From VBDM01 sp035702665 (GTDB taxonomy: Bacteria > Pseudomonadota > Gammaproteobacteria > Burkholderiales > SG8-39): 64,000 nucleotides of DNA. Below are positions 18,286 through 26,522 of this stretch, piece after piece. The position numbers and the translations under genes were made by a program. Position 1 is the stretch's first letter. Every line of letters starts with the position of its first letter. The stretch lies in the NCBI GenBank assembly GCA_035702665.1, contig DASSQD010000035.1:1-64000 (forward strand). The letters run 5' to 3'. The notes under the pieces are model-generated. The model did not search any database and was not told the DNA's origin. It was given only the letters and a program-made list of their open reading frames with translations.

Positions 18286-19956
18286 ATGGCTGAGGCGATT
18301 ACAGTACCCGAGGGGGACATCGGACAACGGATCTGGGATCTGCTCTCCAAGGAGCGCATCGTCGCTGGACCGGGATTCAATCGGTGGCTGGTGCCGCCCG
18401 CGGCGTTATGCATTCACCTGTGCATCGGCATGGCCTACGGCTTCAGCGTGTTCTGGCTGCCGCTCTCCCATGCGATCAACGCCAAGGCGGCCATCGCCTG
18501 CCCGGCGGACATGTCGTTCTTCGCGCGCATGTTCGCGACAGGCTGCGATTGGAGGATCAGCGAGCTGGGTTGGATGTACACCCTGTACTTCGTCTTCCTC
18601 GGAGCGGCGGCGGCGGTCTGGGGCGGATGGCTGGAGCGCGCCGGCCCACGCAAGGCGGGCTTCGTCGCAGCCTGTTGCTGGTGCGGCGGGCTCGTGTTCT
18701 CTGCAGCGGGCGTCTTCCTGCACCAAATCTGGATGATGTGGCTGGGAACCGGAATCATCGGTGGCGTCGGACTCGGCTTGGGCTACATCTCGCCCGTGTC
18801 GACGCTGATCAAATGGTTCCCCGACCGCCGAGGCATGGCCACCGGGATGGCGATCATGGGCTTCGGCGGGGGCGCAATGATCGGCGCGCCCCTCGCGGAC
18901 ATCCTCATGAAGCACTACGCGACCGAGACCTCGGTCGGCGTGGTCGAAACGTTCGTAACGATGGCGGTGATCTACTTCATCTTCATGACAATGGGCGCGT
19001 TCGGCTACCGCATCCCGGCGCCCGGCTGGAAGCCCGAAGGCTGGAACCCGCCGGCGCAGAACGGGAAGAGCATGATCACGACGCGTCACGTGCACCTGAA
19101 CGAGGCGCACAAGACGCCTCAGTTCTGGCTGATCTGGTGGGTGCTGTGCCTTAACGTGACCGCGGGCATCGGGATCATCGGCATGGCCTCGCCGATGCTC
19201 CAGGAGGTCTTCGCCGGCAAGCTGATAGGCATCACCGCGACCTTCAACGAGCTGACCGCGGGGCAAAGAGGGCAGATCGCGGCGATTGCGGCGGGCTTCA
19301 CCGGCCTGCTTTCCCTGTTCAACATCGGCGGGCGCTTCGCCTGGGCATCGAGCTCCGATTACCTCGGCCGCAAGCTCACCTATTACACGTTCTTCGTGCT
19401 GGGCATCGTGCTCTACGCCTCGGCGCCCTGGTCGGGCCATCTCGGCCACGTCGCGCTGTTCGTCGGCGCGTTCTGCATCATCCTGTCGATGTACGGCGGC
19501 GGATTCTCGACGGTTCCGGCTTACCTCGCCGACATGTTCGGCACGCAGATGGTGGGCGCGATCCACGGCCGGCTTTTGACGGCGTGGTCGGCGGCGGGCA
19601 TCTTCGGCCCGGTGATCGTCAACTACATGAGGGAGTATCAGCTCGACCACGGAGTGCCGCGCGCGCAAGTGTACGACACCACGGCCTACATCCTGTGCGG
19701 CCTTCTCGTGATCGGCTTCATCTGCAACTGGCTGGTGAAGCCGGTCGCCGACAAGCACTTCATGACCGACGCCGAGCTCGAGGCCGAGCGCAAGCTGGCG
19801 CACGAGGCGGCGAGGGCGGCGACGGTGAGCGGGCGAGCCGCCAGCGACGAGAAGACGCCGACCTGGCTCGTGGTCGCGGCGTGGCTCGTCGTCGGCATCC
19901 CGATCCTGTGGGGTGTCTGGGTCACGCTGGAAAAGGCCTGGATCCTGTTTAAATAG
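18286..19956 (+). CDS. oxlT: OFA-family oxalate/formate antiporter (MFS)
   Basis: Inner-membrane MFS transporter of 556 residues, longer than Oxalobacter OxlT because of an extended N-terminus and loops. About 12-14 membrane segments are visible. Family features include GMAYGFSVFWLPL in helix 1, GLGLGYISPVSTLIKWFPDRRGMATG, and the second-half repeat NIGGRFAWASSSDYLGRKLTYY. Start ATG 18286 has TAGGAGGG 7 bp upstream. Location between the ModE-like regulator and formate dehydrogenase supports exchange of external oxalate for internal formate. Other OFA members carry other anions, so the substrate is well supported by context but not proven. Confidence 0.87.
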   Translation: MAEAITVPEGDIGQRIWDLLSKERIVAGPGFNRWLVPPAALCIHLCIGMAYGFSVFWLPLSHAINAKAAIACPADMSFFARMFATGCDWRISELGWMYTLYFVFLGAAAAVWGGWLERAGPRKAGFVAACCWCGGLVFSAAGVFLHQIWMMWLGTGIIGGVGLGLGYISPVSTLIKWFPDRRGMATGMAIMGFGGGAMIGAPLADILMKHYATETSVGVVETFVTMAVIYFIFMTMGAFGYRIPAPGWKPEGWNPPAQNGKSMITTRHVHLNEAHKTPQFWLIWWVLCLNVTAGIGIIGMASPMLQEVFAGKLIGITATFNELTAGQRGQIAAIAAGFTGLLSLFNIGGRFAWASSSDYLGRKLTYYTFFVLGIVLYASAPWSGHLGHVALFVGAFCIILSMYGGGFSTVPAYLADMFGTQMVGAIHGRLLTAWSAAGIFGPVIVNYMREYQLDHGVPRAQVYDTTAYILCGLLVIGFICNWLVKPVADKHFMTDAELEAERKLAHEAARAATVSGRAASDEKTPTWLVVAAWLVVGIPILWGVWVTLEKAWILFK

Positions 19957-19959
19957 TTC

Positions 19960-20001
19960 GTTCCGTCGCCCACCGCTTTCCAGACGGTGGGCGGCCGGAA
20001 C
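19960..20001. other. Strong stem-loop between oxlT and formate dehydrogenase genes
   Basis: Perfect 9-bp stem CGCCCACCG/CGGTGGGCG (19967-19975, 19985-19993) with a 9-nt loop, extended by GTTCC/GGAAC outer arms (19960-19964, 19997-20001). There is no T-run, so it is not a textbook intrinsic terminator. It may stabilise the oxlT 3' end or act with Rho. It abuts the Crp/Fnr-type box. Confidence 0.6.
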
Positions 20002-20044
20002 TTGACTCGTGTCAAGCTTTTGCGCGTGCGCTCGGACGTAAAAT
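20001..20044 (+). promoter_or_regulatory. Formate dehydrogenase promoter with Crp/Fnr-type box
   Basis: CTTGAC-TCGT-GTCAAG (20001-20016) is a perfect 16-bp palindrome. A -10-like TAAAAT (20039-20044) begins 37 bp from the box edge. With normal spacing transcription would start at the A of the ATG at 20051, so the message may be leaderless. Confidence 0.65.
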
Positions 20045-20050
20045 GAGCGC

Positions 20051-21745
20051 ATGAACGACCGCGGTTCCGTAACGACCCAAGCGAAGGGAAAGCGCGCGCG
20101 CGTGCGCGGCACGCCCAAGGGGCGCCAGGTCGACCCGAAGGCGCGCGACGAAGTCCGGGCGCTGCTGAACGACGATCCGCGCCGGCGCGACCTGCTGATC
20201 GAATACCTGCACCGTGTCCAGGATCGCTATGGACATCTCTCGGCCGCGCACCTGGTCGCGCTCGCGGCGGAGATGAAGCTCGCGATGACCGAGGTCTACG
20301 AGGTCGCGACTTTCTACCACCATTTCGACGTCGTAAGGGAAGATGAAGCCGCCCCCGCGGCGATCACCGTGCGCGTCTGCGATTCGATCTCGTGCGAAAT
20401 GGCGGGGGCGAACGAGCTGCTCGCGAAGCTTCCGGGAATCCTCGGCAGGGACGTGCGCGTGCTGCACGCACCCTGCATCGGGCGCTGCGAGACCGCCCCT
20501 GCCGCGGTCGTCGGGCAGAATCCGGTTCCGCACGCGAGCGCCGAGAAGGTCGCTGCGCTCGTGAAGGCCAAGGCGGTGAAGCATCCGCCGCAGCCCTACA
20601 TCGACTACGCTGCCTATCGCGCGAAAGGCGGCTACGCCCTCGCCAAGTCGTGCGTCGGCGGCGCGCGCAAGCGCGAGGACGTCATCGCCGTGATGGAGAA
20701 TTCGGGCCTGCGCGGCCTGGGGGGCGCGGGCTTTCCCGCGGGAAGGAAATGGAGGTCGGTCGCGGCGGAGCCGGCGCCACGCCTGTGCGCGATCAACATC
20801 GACGAGGGCGAGCCCGGCACCTTCAAGGACCGCTGGTACCTGGAGCGCGACCCGCACCGCTTCATCGAGGGCGCGCTGATCGCGGCCTGGGCCGTCGGCA
20901 TCGACGAGATCTACATCTACTTGCGCGACGAATACCACGGCTGCCGCGCCATTCTCGAGCACGAGCTCGCGGCGCTCAAGGCCGATCCGCCGTGCAAGCT
21001 GCCGCCGATTCACCTGCGCCGCGGAGCGGGCGCGTACATCTGCGGCGAGGAATCGGCGATGATCGAGTCGATCGAGGGCAAGCGAGGCATGCCGCGCCTG
21101 CGGCCGCCTTACGTCGCGCAGGTGGGCCTTTTCAATCGGCCCACCCTGGAGCACAACATGGAAACGCTGCACTGGGTGCGCGAGATCCTGGAGCGGGGCG
21201 CCGACTGGTTCGCCTCGCACGGCCGCAACGGCCGCAAGGGCCTGCGCTCGTTCTCGGTGAGCGGGCGCGTGAAGAAGCCCGGCGTGCACCTCGCGCCCGC
21301 CGGCATCACGGTGAAGGAGCTGATCGCCGAGTATTGCGGCGGGATGCTGGACGGCCACACGTTCTACGGCTACCTGCCCGGCGGCGCCTCGGGCGGAATC
21401 CTGCCCGCGTCGATGGCCGACATCCCGCTCGATTTCGACACGCTCAACCAGTATGGCTGCTTCATCGGCTCGGCCGCGGTGGTGATCCTCTCCGACAAGG
21501 ACCGCGCGACGGCCGCCGCGCGCAACCTGACCAAGTTCTTCTCCGAGGAGTCGTGCGGCCAGTGCACGCCCTGCCGGGTCGGCACCGCCAAGACGCTGAA
21601 GCTGATCGCGGAAAGGAAGTGGGACCAGCCGCTGCTCAAGGAACTTTCCGCGGCGATGATGGACGCATCCATATGCGGGCTGGGGCAAGCGGCGCCCAAC
21701 CCCGTGCTTTCCGTGATGAAGTATTTTCCGAACGAGATAACGTGA
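20051..21745 (+). CDS. NAD-dependent formate dehydrogenase, fused gamma-beta (NuoE-NuoF-like) subunit
   Basis: Diaphorase subunit that passes electrons from the catalytic subunit to NAD+. 564 residues. Residues about 30-175 are a NuoE/thioredoxin-like [2Fe-2S] domain with Cys110, Cys115, Cys142 and Cys146. Residues about 190-564 are NuoF-like, with the FMN/NAD loop RGLGGAGFPAGRKW (221-234), the segment AYICGEESAMIESIEGKRG, and the [4Fe-4S] cysteines in SCGQCTPCR (502, 505, 508) plus Cys542. The fused layout resembles Fdh1B of Methylorubrum rather than the separate FdsG and FdsB of Cupriavidus. ATG 20051 lacks a Shine-Dalgarno sequence; GTG 20102 with GAAGGGAAAG before it is an alternative start. 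Confidence 0.93.
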   Translation: MNDRGSVTTQAKGKRARVRGTPKGRQVDPKARDEVRALLNDDPRRRDLLIEYLHRVQDRYGHLSAAHLVALAAEMKLAMTEVYEVATFYHHFDVVREDEAAPAAITVRVCDSISCEMAGANELLAKLPGILGRDVRVLHAPCIGRCETAPAAVVGQNPVPHASAEKVAALVKAKAVKHPPQPYIDYAAYRAKGGYALAKSCVGGARKREDVIAVMENSGLRGLGGAGFPAGRKWRSVAAEPAPRLCAINIDEGEPGTFKDRWYLERDPHRFIEGALIAAWAVGIDEIYIYLRDEYHGCRAILEHELAALKADPPCKLPPIHLRRGAGAYICGEESAMIESIEGKRGMPRLRPPYVAQVGLFNRPTLEHNMETLHWVREILERGADWFASHGRNGRKGLRSFSVSGRVKKPGVHLAPAGITVKELIAEYCGGMLDGHTFYGYLPGGASGGILPASMADIPLDFDTLNQYGCFIGSAAVVILSDKDRATAAARNLTKFFSEESCGQCTPCRVGTAKTLKLIAERKWDQPLLKELSAAMMDASICGLGQAAPNPVLSVMKYFPNEIT

Positions 21746-21761
21746 TGGCTGGAGGTAGCCG

Positions 21762-24569
21762 ATGGACCGCATAAGCACCGCGCAAGCGGCGACGATGCCC
21801 GTCGAGTTCAAGTTGAACGGCAAGAGCGTCGTCGGCAGATCGGATGAGACCCTCATCGAGACCGCGAAACACTACGGTATCGACATCCCGCACATCTGCT
21901 ACAAGGAAGGCATGCGGCCGGACGGAAACTGCCGCGCCTGCGTGGTCGAGATCAAGGGGGAGCGCGTGCTCGCGCCTTCCTGCTGCCGCACCCCCAAGGA
22001 CGGCATGGAGGTCACGACCGACAGCGCGCGCGCGGTCGCGAGCCAGAAGATGGTGCTAGAGCTGCTGCTTTCGGATATCCCGGAAAAATCCTACACCCTA
22101 GACTCCGAACTCGACCACTGGGCGAAGCATCTGAAGCTCGGCAAGCCGAGGTTCGAAGGGCGTCACCAGCCGAAGTCCGATCTGTCGCACGCGGCCATCG
22201 CGGTGAACCTGGACGCCTGCATCCAGTGCACGCGCTGCCTGCGCGCCTGCCGCGAGGAGCAGGTCAACGACGTCATCGGCTACGCGTTCCGGGGCGAGCA
22301 CTCCAAGATCGTCTTCGACCTCGACGATCCCATGGGCGACTCGACCTGCGTCGCCTGCGGCGAGTGCGTGCAGGCCTGCCCGACGGGCGCGCTCATGCCG
22401 GCGCGCGAGGTGGGCAAGATCCAGGCCGACAAGACGGTGGATTCGGTATGCCCGTATTGCGGCGTGGGCTGCCTCCTCACCTACAACGTCAAGGGCAACA
22501 AGATCATCTGGGTGCAAGGCCGTGGCGGCCCGGCGAACTCGAACCGGCTGTGCGTGAAGGGACGCTACGGCTTCGACTACGTACAGCACAAGCACCGCCT
22601 CAGGAAGCCCCTCATCCGCAAGCCGGGCGTTCCGAAGCACAAGGACTTCACGGTCGATCCTGACAACTGGTCCCAGGTGTTCCGCGAGGCGAGCTGGGAA
22701 GAGGCGCTCGACTTCGCCGCCAAGGGCCTGCGCGACATCCGCGATCAATTCGGAAAAAAAGCGCTCGCCGGTTTCGGCTCGGCGAAGGGCACGAACGAAG
22801 AGGCCTATCTCTTCCAGAAGCTGGTGCGCACCGGCTTCGGCTCGAACAACGTCGACCACTGCACGCGCCTCTGTCACGCCTCGTCGGTCGCCGCACTCAT
22901 GGAGGGCATCAACTCGGGCGCGGTGTCGAACCAGGTGCGCGACGTGATGAAGGCCGAAGTGATATTCCTGATCGGCGCCAACCCCACGGTGAACCATCCT
23001 GTCGCCGCGACCTGGATGAAGAACGCGGCGAAGGCCGGCGTGAAGCTGATCGTCGCCGACCCCCGCAAAGGCGAGCTCGCGCGCCACGCGACCTACAACC
23101 TGCAGTTCAAGGCGGACACCGACGTCGCTTTGTTGAACGCGATGCTGCATACGATCGTCGAGGAAGGGCTCGTCAACGAGGCCTTCATCCGCGATCGCAC
23201 CTCGGGCTACGAAGCGCTTGCCGAGAACGTGAAGAAGTTCTCGCCCGAGGCGATGGCCCCGGTCTGCGGCATCGACGCGAAGACCATCCGCGAGGTCGCG
23301 CGTCTCTACGCCACGTCCAAGGGCTCGATGATCATGTGGGGCATGGGCATCTCGCAGCACGTGCACGGCACCGACAACGCGAGGTGCCTGATCGCGCTGG
23401 CTCTTTCGACCGGCCAGATCGGCAAGCCGGGTTCGGGGCTGCACCCGCTTCGCGGCCAGAACAACGTGCAGGGCGCCTCCGACTCCGGCCTCATCCCGAT
23501 GTTCTACCCGGACTATCAGCGCGTCGCCACGCCCGAGGCCAAGGCGCGCTTCGAGAAGCTCTGGGGGATGGAGCTCGACCCCAAACCGGGCCTCACCGTG
23601 GTCGAGACTATCCATGCCGCGAAGAAGCGCGAGATCCGCGGCATGTACATCATGGGCGAGAACCCGGCGATGTCCGACCCCGACGTCGACCACGCGCGCG
23701 AGGCGCTCGCCACGCTCGATCACATGGTGGTGCAGGACATCTTCCTCACCGAGACGGCCTACCTCGCCGACGTGGTGCTGCCGGCGACCGCCTGGCCGGA
23801 AAAGGTTGGCACGGTGACCAACACCGACCGCATGGTGCAGCTGGGCAGGAAGGCGATCGAACCGCCCGGCGAGGCGAAAGAGGACCTCTGGCTCATCAAC
23901 GAGCTCGCCAAGCGCATCGGACTACCCTGGAGCTACACGCATCCGCGCGACGTGTTCAACGAGATGCGCCAGTGCATGGACTCGATCGCCGGCATCACCT
24001 GGGAGCGCCTCGAGCGCGACTCCTCGGTCACCTATCCCTGCGAGAAGGAGGGCGATCCGGGCGAGCCGGTCGTGTTCACCACGCATTTCCCGACGACCAC
24101 CGGCCGCGGCAAGTTCGTGCCCGCCGACCTCATTTCTGCCGACGAGCGCCCCGACACCGACTATCCGATGGTGCTCATCACGGGGCGGCAGCTCGAGCAC
24201 TGGCACACCGGCGCGATCACGCGGCGCGCCACGGTGCTCGACCACATCGAGCCCGAGCCGGTCGCCTCGCTTCACCCGCTCGATCTGGACCGCTTCGGCG
24301 TGAAGCCGGGAGAGATCGTCACCGTCGAGTCCCGCCGGGGAAAGATCGCGCTCTACGCGCGCGCCGACGAAGGCACCCCGGTCGGCGCCCTGTTCATCCC
24401 GTTCTGCTATTACGAGGCCGCGGCGAACATGCTCACCAACCCCAAGCTCGACCCGTTCGGCAAGATTCCGGAGTTCAAGTACTGCGCCGTGAGGGTGACG
24501 AAGGGCGGCCCAGAGCCGGTGCACTCGAGCTTCGGCGGCGGCAAGGCGCTGGCGGAACTCCAACGTTGA
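21762..24569 (+). CDS. NAD-dependent formate dehydrogenase, catalytic (Mo/W) alpha subunit
   Basis: Oxidises formate to CO2 at a bis-MGD molybdenum or tungsten site. 935 residues. The N-terminus has a NuoG-like [2Fe-2S] domain (Cys46, Cys57, Cys60, Cys74 region) and ferredoxin clusters CIQCTRCLRAC and CVACGECVQACP. The Mo-bisPGD part opens with CPYCGVGCLLTY. The metal-ligand region VDHCTRLCHASSV has cysteine, not selenocysteine. The C-terminal molybdopterin dinucleotide-binding domain is present. SD GGAGGTAG precedes ATG 21762, 16 bp after the diaphorase subunit. No fdsC (sulfurtransferase-type maturation factor) or fdsD follows, which differs from the Cupriavidus operon. Confidence 0.95.
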   Translation: MDRISTAQAATMPVEFKLNGKSVVGRSDETLIETAKHYGIDIPHICYKEGMRPDGNCRACVVEIKGERVLAPSCCRTPKDGMEVTTDSARAVASQKMVLELLLSDIPEKSYTLDSELDHWAKHLKLGKPRFEGRHQPKSDLSHAAIAVNLDACIQCTRCLRACREEQVNDVIGYAFRGEHSKIVFDLDDPMGDSTCVACGECVQACPTGALMPAREVGKIQADKTVDSVCPYCGVGCLLTYNVKGNKIIWVQGRGGPANSNRLCVKGRYGFDYVQHKHRLRKPLIRKPGVPKHKDFTVDPDNWSQVFREASWEEALDFAAKGLRDIRDQFGKKALAGFGSAKGTNEEAYLFQKLVRTGFGSNNVDHCTRLCHASSVAALMEGINSGAVSNQVRDVMKAEVIFLIGANPTVNHPVAATWMKNAAKAGVKLIVADPRKGELARHATYNLQFKADTDVALLNAMLHTIVEEGLVNEAFIRDRTSGYEALAENVKKFSPEAMAPVCGIDAKTIREVARLYATSKGSMIMWGMGISQHVHGTDNARCLIALALSTGQIGKPGSGLHPLRGQNNVQGASDSGLIPMFYPDYQRVATPEAKARFEKLWGMELDPKPGLTVVETIHAAKKREIRGMYIMGENPAMSDPDVDHAREALATLDHMVVQDIFLTETAYLADVVLPATAWPEKVGTVTNTDRMVQLGRKAIEPPGEAKEDLWLINELAKRIGLPWSYTHPRDVFNEMRQCMDSIAGITWERLERDSSVTYPCEKEGDPGEPVVFTTHFPTTTGRGKFVPADLISADERPDTDYPMVLITGRQLEHWHTGAITRRATVLDHIEPEPVASLHPLDLDRFGVKPGEIVTVESRRGKIALYARADEGTPVGALFIPFCYYEAAANMLTNPKLDPFGKIPEFKYCAVRVTKGGPEPVHSSFGGGKALAELQR

Positions 24570-24661
24570 TCTGATTCGCCGCTCGCTCCCCGGAACGTTG
24601 CGGTAGACTCCCGTCGTCGGCCCGGCGCATCCGCCAGGCCGCGCCGTCTGGGAGGACAAGC

Positions 24662-25729
24662 ATGAAAACCGTCGGAATCATCGCTGCGATCGCGCTTGCC
24701 GGCGCGATGTCTCTTTCGCTCGCCGCGCGCGCGGCGGGTACGGACGCTCTGTGGGAGGTCACCACGCAGATGAACGTGCCCGGGATGCCCCCTGGGATGG
24801 GCGGAAACACGTCGCAGCAGTGCTTCGAGAAGGACATGCGCAAGAACGTCACCAAGGGCAAGAACGCGCAGGAGTGCACCGTGACGGACTACAAGGAAGC
24901 CGGGAACAAGCTGACCATCACGATGAGCTGCAAGAACAACCGTTCGGCGGTCATGGAGTACGTGTTCAACTCGGGCCGCACGGAGTACAAGGGCACGATG
25001 CGCATGAAGGACGGCGGCCGGGACATGGTCATGAACACGAGCGGCAGGAAGATCGGCACCTGTGACGCGCAGCAGGCGAGGAGCGAGCGCGAAGGGCAGG
25101 TCGCGGCGATGAAGGCTCAAGCCAACAGCGCCCAAGCGCAGGCCGATCAAGCGAAGAAGCAGGCGACGGATTCGCAGATCGCGGAGTGCAGCAAGGCGGT
25201 CGACGCCATGGACATGGGAAAGCTGGGCATGTACGGCCGCTGCTACAAGAAGAGCGACGACACCTGCAACAGCATGATGAACAGCTACGGCAAGATGTAC
25301 CCCGAGGTGCAATCGGCGTGCACCGCCAAGGCCGCCGAATTCTGCAAGCGCTACCAGACGCAGGACGGCTTCGCGAAGGCCGGGGGCGACCCGAAAGCAG
25401 CGGAAATGTGCGGCCTGTCCGCGGACAAGGTTAAGGCGTCGTTGTGCCCCGGCGCCGCGAAGACCGAGTCGCTCGACTTCCTCGGCCGCTACTGCCCGAA
25501 CGAAGCCAAGCCGCTCGCGAAGAAGTACTGCACCGGACGCGACTATACCTCGCGGGAAGGCGGGAAATACGCGGCGCTGTGCTCGAGCTACGCCCTGGAA
25601 TCCGCCGAGGCGCCGCAGCGCCCCGCGGGCAGCGGGCAAGCGCCCGGGCAGAAATCGCCCGCGAGCGGCGCGGTCCAGCAGGGCGTCGACAAGGGGATCA
25701 ACAAGCTGAAGGGCCTGTTCGGAAGGTAG
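24662..25729 (+). CDS. Secreted DUF3617-like, cysteine-rich protein
   Basis: 355-residue exported protein of unknown function. A Sec signal peptide (about residues 1-25, ending RAAG) is followed by a DUF3617-like part (LWEVTTQMNVPGMPPGM ... CTVTDYKEAGNKLTITMSC). A short Ala/Gln coiled coil (about 138-165) then leads to a C-terminal half with many cysteines, compatible with disulfides in the periplasm, and an amphipathic tail. ATG 24662 has GGGAGG 8 bp upstream. The carboxypeptidase gene follows after one base. Confidence 0.75.
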   Translation: MKTVGIIAAIALAGAMSLSLAARAAGTDALWEVTTQMNVPGMPPGMGGNTSQQCFEKDMRKNVTKGKNAQECTVTDYKEAGNKLTITMSCKNNRSAVMEYVFNSGRTEYKGTMRMKDGGRDMVMNTSGRKIGTCDAQQARSEREGQVAAMKAQANSAQAQADQAKKQATDSQIAECSKAVDAMDMGKLGMYGRCYKKSDDTCNSMMNSYGKMYPEVQSACTAKAAEFCKRYQTQDGFAKAGGDPKAAEMCGLSADKVKASLCPGAAKTESLDFLGRYCPNEAKPLAKKYCTGRDYTSREGGKYAALCSSYALESAEAPQRPAGSGQAPGQKSPASGAVQQGVDKGINKLKGLFGR

Positions 25730-25730
25730 C

Positions 25731-26522
25731 GTGCTTCGTCGCCTCGCGCTCCTCGCTCTTTTCGCAGCGGGCTGCGCGCACGCGCAACAGGACCGCTATC
25801 CGCGGGTCGCAGACGCCTATCTGGTCAAGCGCGACGGGATGCTGCTGTGGGCGGGGAGGGCTGGCGACAGGCTGCCGCCCGCGAGCCTCGCCAAAATGAT
25901 GACCGCGCTACTCGTACTCGAGAACGGCGACCTGGATCGCGTGATCGTGCTGGACCGAGGCGTGGCGCTTGAGACAGGACGGCGTCTCGGTCTCAGCCCA
26001 GGGGAAAAGTGGCGCGTCCGCGACCTGTTCACGGCGATGGTAGTCCGGTCGGCGAACGACGCCTGCCGGGCGCTCGCCGACGACGCGGGTCCGAGCGCGC
26101 CGAAGTTCGTCGACCGGATGAACCGCCGCGCGGCGGCGCTCGGGCTCCGGGATACGCACTTCGCCGACCCCTGCGGACACGACCGCGAGCAGCAGTACTC
26201 CAGCGCGCAGGATCTCGCCCGGCTCGCCGAGGAAGTGATCCGGTATCCGGATTACCTGCGCCTGGCGGGGAGGAGGCAGGCGGCGATTCGCAGCGCAGAT
26301 GGGACGCGCTCGTTCGCGTTCGACAACACGAATGCGCTGATCGGGCGCTATCCCGGCGCGATCGGGGTGAAGACCGGATACACCGAGCTCGCAGGGACCT
26401 GTCTGGTCGCGCTCGCGGAGCGTGACGGCGTGCGCGTGCTGGTGGTGATGCTCAACGCGCGCAACCGCTGGTGGCAGGCGGTGGGCCTGCTCGACCGCGC
26501 GTTCGACGCCCGGCCGCAATGA
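25731..26522 (+). CDS. D-alanyl-D-alanine carboxypeptidase (peptidase S11)
   Basis: Penicillin-binding-type peptidase that trims peptidoglycan stem peptides in the periplasm. 263 residues with a short signal peptide (ending GCAHAQ). The three active-site motifs are present: SLAKM (SxxK, about residue 52), SAN (SxN, about 107) and KTGYT (KTG, about 213). It is shorter than DacA/DacC and lacks their C-terminal beta domain and membrane-anchoring helix, so it resembles the small S11 type. Start GTG 25731 lies one base after the previous stop, so translation is coupled. Confidence 0.9.
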   Translation: MLRRLALLALFAAGCAHAQQDRYPRVADAYLVKRDGMLLWAGRAGDRLPPASLAKMMTALLVLENGDLDRVIVLDRGVALETGRRLGLSPGEKWRVRDLFTAMVVRSANDACRALADDAGPSAPKFVDRMNRRAAALGLRDTHFADPCGHDREQQYSSAQDLARLAEEVIRYPDYLRLAGRRQAAIRSADGTRSFAFDNTNALIGRYPGAIGVKTGYTELAGTCLVALAERDGVRVLVVMLNARNRWWQAVGLLDRAFDARPQ

